A stretch of DNA of 64,000 nt from Edolisoma coerulescens (taxonomy: Eukaryota > Chordata > Aves > Passeriformes > Campephagidae), in NCBI GenBank assembly GCA_013397115.1, contig VWZW01002314.1:1492090-1556089 (forward strand). The letters are read 5' to 3'. Each line of letters starts with the position of its first letter. Within the stretch, counting starts at the first letter, position 1. A program made the translations under genes and the position numbers. Shown here piece by piece: positions 23,701-32,705 of this stretch. The notes beneath the pieces are model-generated. The model had not been told where the DNA came from. It made no database searches and was given only the letters and a program-made list of their open reading frames with translations.

Positions 23701-25253
23701 TGAAAGGCCTTGAAATACATTTATTGTATTAATTTATCTGGTTCCTTTGGAATCTGAGTAACATCTGTAATGTCCTGTAATAGGGAATGCTACTGTTCAA
23801 CTATGTCTACCCAGAATAAGTATTGGTCTATTCGATCTGCCACCTGCATGTTCTCTCTTCACTTTCTTTAAGATACTTAATACCCAGGGATATTGTCATA
23901 CTTCCCCTCAGTTATTTTCTCTCCCTGTAGTTGTTCCCCTATATGGAAGCCTGGCTTTTGATCATCTCTACTGCCACTCAGCCTTGTGCTTTGTACAGTT
24001 CTGCACTATGCACTGCCCAGGACTCCTCCTCTTTGACTGTAGCACTATTGTATTTTAGCTCACTGAACATCGGGGGATACCAGGAAAGATCTAAGTCCTC
24101 AGAAGGCTTCTGTGATTTAGTCAGGGTCAGAGTACGCAGGCATACATTGACTGACGGGTCAGGTGTCAGCAGAGCTCTTTTTTGAAACTGTGCTTTCTGT
24201 ATGCAAGAGTAATGAAGATAGTTTCTGCCGCTTGTTAAAGAGCCTACAGGAAAGAGAGAAGGCTTAGTTCTAGGCTTTCTTCAGCCTAGAGCATCTTATC
24301 TCTCAGAAGACTTCATAATTTTGCAAATCAACCTTCACACCTCTTGCTGAATTTGGAAGTACTGTAGCAAAGAAACTGCAATTCCTTAGACATGAAGAAT
24401 AAACAAGGAAGACCACAGCTGCTATTAAACAGCTGGGCAATTTTGCTAGGGAACGATATCCTTGTGTTTTAGTCATTTCTTTAGCTAGTACAGAGTTTGC
24501 TCTGTTAGGTGTGATCATTAAAAAAGTTCCAAGATAGGATAGTTTATATACACCTCTATGTCTATATGTAGACAGGAATTAAAGCAACTTATATTCAAGG
24601 GCTTTGAAGTCTGTCAAGTTACTATGTTGTTATGGAAAGGAATTGAAAATACAGTAATACAGTTTGTCTGAATTTCTCTAAATATGTCTCCCTGCCTCAA
24701 TCATTTAAATTTTTATATTGATTTCAATCTTGATTAGCTGTCAAAATCAAAAAATCGCAGATTCAACCTTTTGATACTGTGGGACAGGTAGATAAAGCTC
24801 TTGGATGAAAACATAGATACCGTGAACATGCAAAAACCAGTTAGATTTCAGTATAGCATATTAAGTTTCATGGGAACATAGCAGTTTGGACATGAATGAT
24901 ATGCTGAAGAATCAGAAGAGCTGTTTAAGGATGAGGTGCATGTGTCATGGTAATTTTGAAGTCTGTTGAAAAGAAAATGAGTTTCATTTGCCATTTAGTA
25001 ATATGAGACATATACATCCAGTGTACTTTTTTGAAAGCATTAATGTTTACCTATTCACAACCAAATATTTTTCTTTATTAAAGTACAAATGCCAGAGATT
25101 TGTATTTTGCCTTTTGATTTTTAACATTTTCTGATATAACAGTATCACATTTTTCTCTTGAAGTTTCAGGAAGAATCTTTGGTGGATGACTCGCTGCTTC
25201 AAGATGATGATGAAGAGGAAGAGGAGAATGAATCTCGTTCATGGAGAAGATGA
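2596..25253 (+). CDS. RBM26: RBM26, 3' part of the gene (10 coding exons, C-terminal 394 residues)
   Basis: Joined exons: 2596-2727, 3728-3799, 6923-7051, 9201-9275, 9922-10092, 13787-13891, 16437-16646, 18360-18446, 21670-21783, 25164-25253. The joined frame is open to TGA and closely matches the C-terminus of vertebrate RBM26 as I remember it. Numbered within this segment: SVK(E/D)RLG motifs at 17 and 50, charged coiled-coil-like stretches at about 112-176 and 194-230, RG-rich 232-267, an RRM at about 279-347, and an acidic tail from about 353 ending SRSWRR. RBM26 is a nuclear RNA-binding protein; the human protein and its paralogue RBM27 act with the ZFC3H1-MTR4 (PAXT) pathway that sends polyadenylated nuclear RNA to the exosome. 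The human protein is about 1,000 residues, so roughly the first 600 lie upstream of the window. I prefer RBM26 to RBM27 because of the near-identical RRM and tail. No frameshift or internal stop is seen. Confidence 0.95.
2728..3727 (+). other. RBM26: RBM26 intron a-b (1,000 bp)
   Basis: GT-AG intron. AT-rich with no recognised repeat, RNA gene or extra exon. Confidence 0.85.
3728..3799 (+). CDS. RBM26: RBM26 coding exon b (24 codons)
   Basis: The acceptor is TTTTCTTAG and the donor AAG|GTAAGA. It encodes NVTKVSVKDRLGFVSKP followed by VTPTTEK. The SVKDRLGFV core repeats SVKERLGPV of the previous exon. The exon is short and symmetric, so skipping it would remove 24 residues and one motif copy without a frameshift; alternative use is plausible. 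Confidence 0.95.
3800..6922 (+). other. RBM26: RBM26 intron b-c (3,123 bp)
   Basis: GT-AG intron. Several short ORFs of 60-86 codons are present on both strands, none with recognisable features. No transposon tail or RNA gene seen. Confidence 0.85.
6923..7051 (+). CDS. RBM26: RBM26 coding exon c (43 codons)
   Basis: The acceptor is TTCCTCCTATAG and the donor CAG|GTAAAT. It encodes VLSTSTGLTKTVYNPAALKA, a serine/valine linker and NEAQKKKQ. The TKTVYNPAALKAAQK block is strongly conserved in RBM26 orthologues as I recall them. The exon links the SVK(E/D)RLG segment to the coiled coil. Confidence 0.95.
7052..9200 (+). other. RBM26: RBM26 intron c-d (2,149 bp)
   Basis: GT-AG intron of AT-rich sequence. 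Nothing recognised beyond short pyrimidine runs near 8190-8260. Confidence 0.85.
9201..9275 (+). CDS. RBM26: RBM26 coding exon d (25 codons), start of coiled coil
   Basis: The acceptor is ATGCTTCTAG and the donor AAG|GTAAAA. It encodes EALRLQQDVRKKKQEILEKH and IETQK, a highly charged helical stretch with heptad-like leucine/isoleucine spacing. It joins in frame to the next exon (MLISKLEKNK) to continue the predicted coiled coil. Confidence 0.95.
9276..9921 (+). other. RBM26: RBM26 intron d-e (646 bp)
   Basis: The shortest intron in the window, splitting the coiled-coil coding region. GT-AG; nothing else recognised. Confidence 0.85.
9922..10092 (+). CDS. RBM26: RBM26 coding exon e (57 codons), coiled coil
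   Basis: The acceptor is AATTGGACAG and the donor CAG|GTACTC. It begins MLISKLEKNKAMKSEDKAEI and continues through LKDEL to a glycine/proline-rich turn (VSPGGGTPLK) and a basic end KTKTQ. The helical charge pattern breaks at the GGG/P turn, which probably separates two coiled-coil segments. The initial ATG is internal to the protein, not a start codon. Confidence 0.95.
10903..11093 (+). mobile_element. CR1 LINE 3' end, + strand, 5'-truncated
   Basis: It begins AGGGTGGTCAGAC and continues with AATAGGTTGCTGAGAGAGGC, GTTGGACTTGATC and a terminal ATTCTGTGATTCT at 11081-11093, in the order expected for a CR1 3' end. CR1 elements are bird non-LTR retrotransposons that usually insert as short 5'-truncated copies. 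The copy is diverged and lies in an RBM26 intron. Confidence 0.85.
11094..12000 (-). mobile_element. CR1 LINE ORF2 fragment (endonuclease to pre-RT region), - strand, decayed
   Basis: Read on the - strand, broken frames resemble CR1 ORF2 in the right order: a block near 11880-11960 resembling the start of the endonuclease, then GVYYTLPSHVKVDEAFFRQL near 11580-11640, then WMKMILTKLMSKTKVYKRW near 11380-11440, then ELNLARGGEKQ near 11310-11345, then SSVFTGKTCLHQS near 11125-11165. Frameshifts and stops interrupt it, so it is a dead copy. The RT region and the 3' end of this copy are missing. The higher-coordinate edge is uncertain and might reach about 12,150. Confidence 0.82.
13787..13891 (+). 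CDS. RBM26: RBM26 coding exon f (35 codons), second coiled-coil segment
   Basis: The acceptor is AATTTCTTAG and the donor GAA|GTATGT. It encodes MQKELLDTELDLYKKMQAGE followed by EVTELRRKYTELQLE, a charged helix that is nearly identical to the human segment as I remember it. It leads straight into the RG-rich region in the next exon. Confidence 0.96.
13892..16436 (+). other. RBM26: RBM26 intron f-g (2,545 bp)
   Basis: It holds an A13 run at 14431-14443, a 24-bp perfect palindrome at 15417-15440 and, directly after it, an A/C-only-like stretch at about 15438-15484. No exon or RNA gene recognised. Confidence 0.85.
15417..15440. repeat. 24-bp perfect palindrome
   Basis: The left arm TTTAAACATTTT is followed at once by its exact reverse complement. 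There is no spacer. It sits in an intron next to an A/C-rich stretch. Confidence 0.9.
16437..16646 (+). CDS. RBM26: RBM26 coding exon g (70 codons): RG-rich region and first part of the RRM
   Basis: The acceptor is ACATCTTAG and the donor GCG|GTATGT. It starts AAKRGILSS, passes through a stretch of repeated RG/RGRG units (residues 4-39 of the exon), then VVDHRPRALEISAFTESDRE and DLLPHFA. The RG stretch is a typical substrate for arginine methylation and RNA contact. LEISAF is the RNP2-like strand (beta 1) of the RRM, followed by helix 1. This exon is more GC- and CpG-rich than the surrounding introns. Confidence 0.96.
16647..18359 (+). other. RBM26: RBM26 intron g-h (1,713 bp)
   Basis: This intron interrupts the RRM coding region. 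It holds an A14 run at 17569-17582 and a T/G-rich patch near 17426-17452. Nothing else recognised. Confidence 0.85.
18360..18446 (+). CDS. RBM26: RBM26 coding exon h (29 codons): middle of the RRM
   Basis: The acceptor is TTATCAAAAG and the donor GCT|GTGAGT. It encodes QYGEIEDCQIDDSSLHAVIT followed by FKTRAEAEA. This is beta 2, beta 3 with the RNP1 position (HAVITFKT), and the start of helix 2. The aromatic residues normally seen at RNP1 positions 3 and 5 are absent (His and Val here); the same is true of human RBM26 as I remember it. Confidence 0.95.
18447..21669 (+). other. RBM26: RBM26 intron h-i (3,223 bp)
   Basis: This intron interrupts the RRM coding region a second time. It holds an imperfect short tandem duplication near 19400-19446 and a T19 run at 20219-20237. 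No exon recognised. Confidence 0.85.
21670..21783 (+). CDS. RBM26: RBM26 coding exon i (38 codons): end of the RRM and start of the acidic tail
   Basis: The acceptor is TTGTTTTAG and the donor GAA|GTAAGC. It encodes AAIHGSRFKGQELKLAWNKP, the end of helix 2 and beta 4 of the RRM, then VASMSAVETEEVEPDEEE, which opens the acidic tail. LKLAWNKP is a characteristic RBM26/27 RRM ending. Confidence 0.96.
21784..25163 (+). other. RBM26: RBM26 intron i-j (3,380 bp)
   Basis: The last intron. It holds a short hairpin with AP-1-like arms at 23572-23591. No repeat family or RNA gene recognised. Confidence 0.85.
25164..25253 (+). CDS. RBM26: RBM26 last coding exon (29 codons plus TGA)
   Basis: It encodes FQEESLVDDSLLQDDDEEEE followed by ENESRSWRR and TGA at 25251-25253. 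I chose the acceptor CTCTTGAAG|TTT because the RBM26 tail reads EEEFQEES. A second AG (TTTCAG|GAA) lies six bases downstream in the same frame and would drop only Phe-Gln. The tail is a run of Asp/Glu closed by a basic SWRR end, typical of the family. Confidence 0.95.
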   Translation, partial: FQEESLVDDSLLQDDDEEEEENESRSWRR

Positions 25254-25853
25254 TTCAACTGATCAATGACAATGCTAGAACTGCACCTGTGTTGCATTAG
25301 TATTACCTAATGTACTTCTGCATCTTTGTATTAAAAGGGGTTTTGTGATGAAGTTGGATTCAGATATAGATTAAAAAGCAGCTGGTCGGTTATACATTTT
25401 GAGAGATTGATGTTTGAGTTACATTTCAGTAAATGATTGCTAAAGACATCATACTAGGAACATATGCAATGTTTTTATTACATAGTTCTACAGAAAGTTA
25501 CAGAATTCTTTGGGTTCTTTGTAATTTACTGAATTGGTCAAACACAAATGACCAAAAGTTGTTATAACATAGATAATTTTTGTTCTATTCCAGATACGGA
25601 ATGAAAATTTGCATTTAAAATCTTTGTGAATGTTTTCAGAAATGAATAGATAACAGTACTAAACTGAAGTCTCTAAAGTTATGTATTCATAATATTGCAT
25701 AGTAGTATGCTTAGGCTTTACTATGTACTAGCCTTTTGTTGGATTTGTGTATGTATTTTACCTATGGGTTTTAATGATAAAGTGTATGACTGCTTTGCAT
25801 ATAAGTCCTTATGACTTTAAGATGTTAAAAAATAAAGAAATGGAATGGTCTTA
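25254..25853 (+). other. RBM26: RBM26 proximal 3' UTR
   Basis: AT-rich sequence with no long ORF runs from the stop codon to the poly(A) signal at 25831. The exact cleavage site is not visible because the genome itself turns into A-rich sequence at 25853. Further AATAAA hexamers at 27310-27315, 28262-28267 and 28938-28943 could serve longer 3' UTR forms; sequence alone cannot show which are used. Confidence 0.75.
25831..25836 (+). terminator. RBM26: RBM26 proximal poly(A) signal AATAAA
   Basis: A canonical AATAAA sits 578 bases after the stop codon, followed within 20 bases by the A-rich tract. No clear GU-rich downstream element is seen because the next 100 bases are mostly A. Good candidate for the main short-form 3' end. 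Confidence 0.7.
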
Positions 25854-25962
25854 AAAAAAAAAAGAAAAAAGAAAAAAAAAGCAATAACCAAAAAAGCTAA
25901 GGCAATGGTCCTTCATGATGAAAAAAAAAAAAAAAAGAAAAAAAAGAGAAAAGACCATTCCA
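25841..25962. repeat. A-rich tract bounded by a 12-bp inverted repeat
   Basis: TGGAATGGTCTT at 25841-25852 is the exact reverse complement of AAGACCATTCCA at 25951-25962. The 98 bases between are two A-rich tracts (25853-25881 and 25921-25948) around a short mixed segment. Both tracts are A-rich on the same strand, so only the outer arms can pair. Confidence 0.85.
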
Positions 25963-26784
25963 AATGGCAACCCCCACCCCCATGTTCACAAAAGGAGCTT
26001 GAATCACTATCACTTATACTAAAATAATACTGAATATATAAAACCAATCTCAATTGTGTTTTATCTACATTAACGCATGGTGTACTCTGCATAAAAACTT
26101 TCGGATGTTCTGAATTTAAAGTGATGCGAGTCAAATGGTAAATAGAATAATACTCCAACAATAAGGAATTTTTTTTATATCTCTGCACTGTGCAACTCTA
26201 GAAGAAAATTTGATCCCACAAAAATAACATGCAGTACTGAAATACAATTTAGAAAAATATATTAGGAGAATTTGAATATTTGGTAGATAATATTCTAAAA
26301 ATTTGAGTACACAATTAATGCATCTTCATATTCCTGTGTTTCTATGATTACATTTTTTAATTTCAAAAGTAACACTTGGAAAATCCTAAGTTCACCCTAT
26401 AGCACATATTCACCATTCAAAAATATGTGAAATACTAGTGTACTCCACAGAAAATCTTCATTGGCTCTTTCTAACAGGTCATTCTGGTATGCGAGGTCTG
26501 AAGTTTCACTGCTTTTTAGGAAGGAGAATTCCCCACTCCTTTGCAGTAAATGACCTCCACAAAGACTTGTTTTTATTTCCATTTAGTGGCGTTTTGCTGG
26601 ACTGTTTTCAAAAGAAAACCCATGTATTAAGTATTAAAGTCTTGGGTTTTATTTTTGTTCTGAAGGTAGTGGGTGGGGTGTTTTGATTTAATATTTTCTT
26701 TCCCCCTCATTAATTCATTGATGAGTTCATCATAAAACCCCTGTCCTATTTATCAAAGAGATGGACATGAGCCTGTGCCGCCGC
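25963..26784. other. Downstream flank of RBM26, no gene seen
   Basis: AT-rich sequence after the A-rich tract. It could be transcribed as a longer RBM26 3' UTR if the AATAAA at 27310 is used. Nothing else recognised. Confidence 0.6.
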
Positions 26785-26854
26785 TCACTTAAGAGTTGGA
26801 CTTCATGATCCTTGTGGGTCCCTACCAACTTAGAATATTCTGTGATTCTGTGAT
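26785..26854 (+). mobile_element. CR1 LINE 3' tail, very short copy
   Basis: GAGTTGGACTTCATGATCCT, then TGTGGGTCCCTACCAACTTA, and the tail ATTCTGTGATTCTGTGAT match the CR1 3' terminus. Only about 70 bases remain, an extreme 5' truncation. Confidence 0.85.
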
Positions 26855-29800
26855 AGTACTTCAGTTAACAGGGTGTTTTCTTTAGTCCATGTTTTTGCCT
26901 TTTGCTGGGAGGAGGGGGAGAACTGATATAAGTCACGTCTCTGTCCTTTTTTTTTTTCAATTCCAGGGTAGGAATGGAGGAAAGTAGAAGTAGTAGCATT
27001 CCAGAGACGAGCTCTAGTTGTGTAATTTTTGTTTGTGCTTGTCAGTTATTCGAAGGGATTTTAAGAACTGGATCCTGGTTTGGGGGTTTTTTTGTTGAGC
27101 TTTTTGTTTGATTTGGTTTGGTGTTCCCCTCTGTCCTGATGTGTATGCATATCTTGTTGCAAAAAACATGCACTTAAATTTTTGTATAGTCCTAGTTTCA
27201 CATTGAAATGTCACAATTGACTGCCATGCTTGTTACACTAAGTTCTAAATTCTGCCATAAGGAATTGTATTTGGGAAATTGATTTCCTTTTACACTGAAT
27301 TTCAGGCAAAATAAAATATTTTAAGAACCTTTTTATCCAGTGCTCTGAATGAGCTGTTCTAATTCACTGAATTAAGTACAAGCTTTCCTACTTTTCTTTT
27401 TAAATTATTTTAGTACATTTGAAGGGTGCCAAATTTGATAGTCCAGGAGGTGGAAAATTTTTGTGTGTTGTCTTACAGAATGGGCACAGCACAGGAAAAC
27501 ACCGTCCATGCTCCATAAAGTGTTTGTGTGGCATGCTTCGCTGCTCAAACGTGCCTTTTCACTGCAGTCACTCAACATAAGCTAATGACAACTATAAGTG
27601 TGTTTTTTACATGGATGCTTCTTACAAATCATCTGAAAATGCTGTATCATCTAATTTTAAAACTTGTGTTCCAAGTTTGCCTGTTTGTTTTGAATTCATC
27701 CTGGTAATGCATCCATCCAAGATTCACTTCATTGAAACTTAGCACCCTGATCTACTGGTAAGGGGATGAAACCTTTTTAAAATTCTTATCATCTTCCTTC
27801 TGCAAACTTACTACTGGTGTGTATTTTATTCCCTGCTGTTACCTTGTGTCATTCTGAATGGTTGAAAAATGCCTGGATCAGAATGACTTGGTTTATTCTC
27901 ACTTTAAAACTAACCCCCAGTGTTTGTTTCAGTCAAAACTAATCTGTGGTTGTATGTTATTCAATATAAGAAAACTGTGTCCCAGTTGCAGTCTGAATGG
28001 ATTCTGTACAGATTTCTGTCATTATCAAATTATTTTCTTCATTTGATTTCTTGTTTGCTTCCTCTGTTTTCCTTGTCTAGCTCTGCTCTCCCCTCCATCT
28101 TTTTGCTACTACCTTAGCCAACGCTAAGTCAGATGCTTGTTAACATAGCTTTCAGTGAAACCTGTTGTCACCTGGAGTAGTGTCCTTCCTTGTTTGAATC
28201 AACAAACCTAACATCCTGCTGGCTTGGTTTTCCTCAAGACAGCTTTTCAAAATTTCCATGGAATAAAAGGTAAGCATTTAAGAAGATATTTTATTTTCCA
28301 CTTAGATGCTAAAGGGCTTGAGTAAGATGTGAGCTGACATGCAGTTCAATGGCAATATTGTTTAAAACCACATTTGGTTGAACTACAAAAAATTTGAAGT
28401 AATGGGAGTCAGTAATTCAGACTATATTACAATCTCTGTAAAACAGTAAATTAACAAGAATATCTCTTTGAAGCAACACTTATGGCCAGTTCTATTTATA
28501 TTTTTCCTTCTCTTAAGACCAGTCTTATGTTGCAGTTGTACAAATACACAAAAGTAATACAAAGGGGCAGAGGCCGTCAATGAAACACCTCATTTACTCT
28601 AATTCAACATTGATTTTTTTTATGTTGCAACTAATGAAGATACAGGCAGATGTAATCCTGCATTACTTATCTTTTATTGCAATTAGGACAGTAAGTTACA
28701 ATTAAAAAATTAAGATTAGAGCAACTGGAAAAAATAACAGAAATTTGAGGGGTTTCTGGGAAAACAAGTGAGAATCGAAACAATTTTATAGTTCATCATA
28801 CTGTTCTGAGTGGAGCTGTTTCTTACTGTATTGATGTTATAGCACTTGGTTACTTTCAGATTAATTTGTTAAGTCAGACCAAGTAAAAGTTCTTGATCAA
28901 GATTAAAGAAAAAAGCTTCATCTTTCTCAAATGAGCCAATAAAGCTTTAAACTTATCCTTGGGGATGATGAACCCTTAGTTTTTGTGGGCTCAGTGTAAA
29001 GAGGCCGATGTAGACCTTTATAAACACACTAGTGTGCTTGTTACACAGGTACCTAAATACTGTAGTTCTATAAAATAATTATTTTTTATTTAAATATGCC
29101 TCTGCATGTTTTATTCTGAACCATGTTTTAACTCTGAGGACATCAAAAATATTTGGAACAAAAATAGACTTTGGTGATTTTAGTCTTTATTTGAATTCTC
29201 TTGAGATCTAATGGGAACTCTAATGAGAAGGATTTCAAAAACATACCACCTATACCACCCATATCATCTATTTTTCCTAATAGATAATTATTTGTAAAAT
29301 CCTTCTATATGTGTTTATGCTAAAACTTATCTGAATGATTGTACTTTGTTCTTGGTCTATGTGAGTGAAGATTAACTTTTTTTTTCTTCTTGCAGTAAGC
29401 TTGTAGTCCTGAGACCAGTTGATGTCTTTGAAAATCATCTCATCTGATGCAGTGGTATATTGTAGTAATTTTGATGTTATAGGTTTAAGTCTTGCATTCC
29501 AAGATCCTTCCTGCTTTGTTACCAGAACAGACTAAATCAGTTTCTCACCTCTCTCTGCCAAAGACTGGAATACCATATTTAGCAAATTTGTCTGGTCTAG
29601 CTGATGAACTAGATTTTAGTATTCCCCTGTCAGCAAATGGAAGAATAAAGTTTGAGACCTGTACTCTTCAAAATTCATTTTTCTGAAAAACATCTGCAGT
29701 AGACCTGTTTGTTTTGACCTCTTGGATACAGAGAGGGTAGAATAGTATTTTTACTCTTTTACGCTATTTTATTTTTTTGTGTTGCAGATGCACATAAATT

Positions 29801-30220
29801 TTTTGATAGTAATTTGATGGGTAAAAATTTTCTTTAAAAAATCAGATCTTTTTATATCATCTACCATATACTCTTATTTTCAAAGAAAGGAAAGAAAAAT
29901 AAATGTATTACAGTTCCTCCTGACAAGCTGTGAAGATTATTTGAAATCAGAAATGTATACAGGCCCCAAAACTTCAACAGTGTAGATGTTCATTTCCCAG
30001 TTGCTGAAGAATGACTTCTGTTTCTTAAAGCTAATGTTCTTTCAAATGCAAAAGGAAAAGAAACACTAGCTTCTCAAAAATGTTTTTGTGGTGTTCTGCA
30101 GCCAGACAGGATATTTCCCAGCTCTAAGGCATATGAACTCTTTTCTCTAACCAATAATTTGCTCTCTAGGGAAATGAGAAAAGTTTCTTAGGTTTTAAAG
30201 GTCGTAATTTATTCTTCGTC

Positions 30221-30240
30221 TTGCACAAAATTTTGTGCAA
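30221..30240. promoter_or_regulatory. 20-bp perfect palindrome with two C/EBP-like half-elements
   Basis: TTGCACAAAA is followed directly by its reverse complement TTTTGTGCAA. TTGCACAA and TTGTGCAA each resemble the C/EBP consensus TTRCNNAA. Function is inferred only from the motif. Confidence 0.4.
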
Positions 30241-30618
30241 TAAAGACGTTTGATCCAAAGAGAAAACAAAGACTTCACAAAAATGTATGTTGATCTATGC
30301 ACGTAAAAATCTATGTCCTTTTGCTAAAATCATGTGCATGTTGCTAATGCATGTATGGTGTAGCTGAGATCTGCAAAAGCACAGAAATGCCTTTAGGGTA
30401 AAAACCCTCGTTTTTATAGAGCTTCCCAGTTCGGCAGAGCTCTGCTGTGTAAAAGTGTAAGAGAAGTGTCCTTTCCATTAAAGTACCTTGTTTTAACATG
30501 AAGTAATGTTTTCCTCGCATTTGAAAACTGTTTTTTCTCTGCTTAAAAAAACCCCCACCTCTGATTTCGTGGGGAGATTTTTTTGCCTTGAGATAAAGCC
30601 TTGTATTTTCTCTTTCGG

Positions 30619-30632
30619 CTGCTAGAGGGCAC
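30619..30632 (+). promoter_or_regulatory. CTCF-like motif
   Basis: CTGCTAGAGGGCAC agrees with the CTCF core CCASYAGRKGGCRS at 12 of 14 positions, including the key AGRKGGC block. Location about 5 kb past the RBM26 3' end. Confidence 0.4.
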
Positions 30633-32574
30633 TATGGCTACACAAGTGAAACGCAAAAGCTGGAAAGTGCTCCCATTTTAACACTTCTGTGATATTTTTC
30701 CCGTTTCAGTTCTCATGCTAATATTTGCATTTCTTGCAAAAACCTGTATACATCTCTACTATGTCAGCAGAAATTCTATTTGTGTGAACTGAAACAAAGT
30801 ATCTCTCTTTGGATTTAGGTACCAATGATAAAACGTGACTCCAGGTGTTTAAATCTGAATAAAACAGAAGAATGTTTCTGTGTTGCAAGAGGCATGTATC
30901 CGTTGCCTTTTCTGCTCTGGGATTTGAATTAGGTTTGATAGATTACGCTTGAACTTAGAAAACTTTGGGTAGCTACATCCTGTTTGTCAAAGCCTTTCAT
31001 AAAAATTAATCTTTTAAATGTGTGTTTATACTCTGGAATAGGGAAAGGTAAAACTTACTGCTGGGAAGTGGAGAGGGACAGAAATGGCACACAACATTGG
31101 GTTTTCATACAACTACAAAAGAAATCACCAGCCTAACACAGTTTGAGTAAATTTCACCACTGTAGCCAGTCATATTTGCTTTATGGTAGACTCTTCTTCA
31201 GTACATCAAATAATTACTACTGTAGCTCCACCAACTGGTGCACTGTAATTACACAAAACAATTTTTCAGCTATGATGTGACATACTTGCTCATCCTTGTA
31301 CATCCACTATACTCTCTTACTGTCTTGCCTGGGTGCACCAGGAAGCTGCTGGTAGCCCATGCATTGGAACACTGAATGTGCAGTGGAGTACTTGGAACTC
31401 TGAGAGTGCAGTGCCCATGTACATGAATCATATGTAGGCCAACACCATTCAGGACATGCATGTGACTCATTCTGTATTGTTTCTATTCCCTTTCAGTCAT
31501 TAGTGCAATGTCAAAAGTGCTGAGGCACCACAGATTTCATTACACTCCTCCTAACTCACAAAATCAGCTATGTGGAGATTATCATATGCTCTCTTTTTTT
31601 CTTGAAGGGAGCCGCTGTATCAGCACCTGTGGATAAACATCACAAAATGCTGCAAGACTTCCAAGAAGTCAGTATCTTTGAATTCAGCTAAAGATGGAAA
31701 CCTTATTTACCAGAAGTGACTGTGAGAAGAGGAATTCTGGTTGTAAAAGTTATTTGGTTTTATTTATCATGATTATTTCTTTGCATTCAGATCTGATAGA
31801 TTATTAACATCTATCCACTGCTGCTCTCAGAGAGGTATTAGGTGATGTTTAAAATGATACATCTCCCATGTGATATTTCTACCAGTTTAATAGGAAATCA
31901 AACAGTATTTTGATAAAATTTTTAATTATATTTTTTGATCTACTTTCTCTGTGGTATTACTTTATCTTTGAAAACAGAGAGAGAGAGTGTTTGGATACTA
32001 TTTATTTATTTGCATGGTTCTACAATCTTAAACTTTTTCATTGATGCTGTTTTCAAAACTCCCCTATTGGTTGTACCATCCTTCACGTATTAGGTAAAAA
32101 TCCAGTTGTGTAAGGTTAAATGGAATTAGAAGTTTTATCAAGAACACAAAAATAGAAATACCCAGTAAGCAAGTGAGCAGGTTTAGAAAACTTTCCTGCA
32201 GCATAGAATTTTGTATAGATGTTAAGAAAGGTGGACTTTCTATACCCGAGTAATTGAAATCTTGACCATCTTTCAAACAAGTTCTTACACTGAAGGCAAA
32301 TGTTACCTGCTCGTACTTGAAAACTTTGCTTGCATTCATTGTTCTAGTAATGAAATGGGCCTGGATATGGAACTGCTTGTGTACTTGAACACATTTTAAA
32401 TGGGTTAATCTTTCCATAGAGAGAATAAAAATCTGATTTTGCTGCTACATCCAAGAGTACAGATTCAGTATCTGTGGGGTAATCTGTCTACTTTTAGAAT
32501 ACTAAGTCAATAATTGCTGAATATTTGTTTCCAATATTCAGAAATTTGGACTCTGGTGGTCCTACAAGCTACTT

Positions 32575-32705
32575 CTGTTGGATTTTTTCTTTGTTTTGCT
32601 TTTTTGTTGGTTTTGTTGGGGGTTTTGTTTGTTTATTTTTTTGGTTTTTGTTGTTGTTTGGTTTGGTTTCAGGTTTGGGGTTTTGTTTGGGTCTTTTTTC
32701 TGGTG
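32575..32705 (+). repeat. G/T-only-like low-complexity block
   Basis: About 130 bases consist almost wholly of G and T on the + strand, with units such as GTTTG, GGTTTT and GTTGTT and only a handful of A or C. It gives rise to spurious hydrophobic Phe/Gly/Val-rich ORFs here. Confidence 0.85.

Noticed and set aside
25845..26188. Lysine-rich and phenylalanine-rich ORFs at the RBM26 3' end
   Set aside because: Artefacts of the A-rich tract.
32064..32417. 117-codon - strand ORF with a hydrophobic C-terminal part
   Set aside because: Length is within chance expectation for the window, no recognised domain, no supporting splice or promoter signals.
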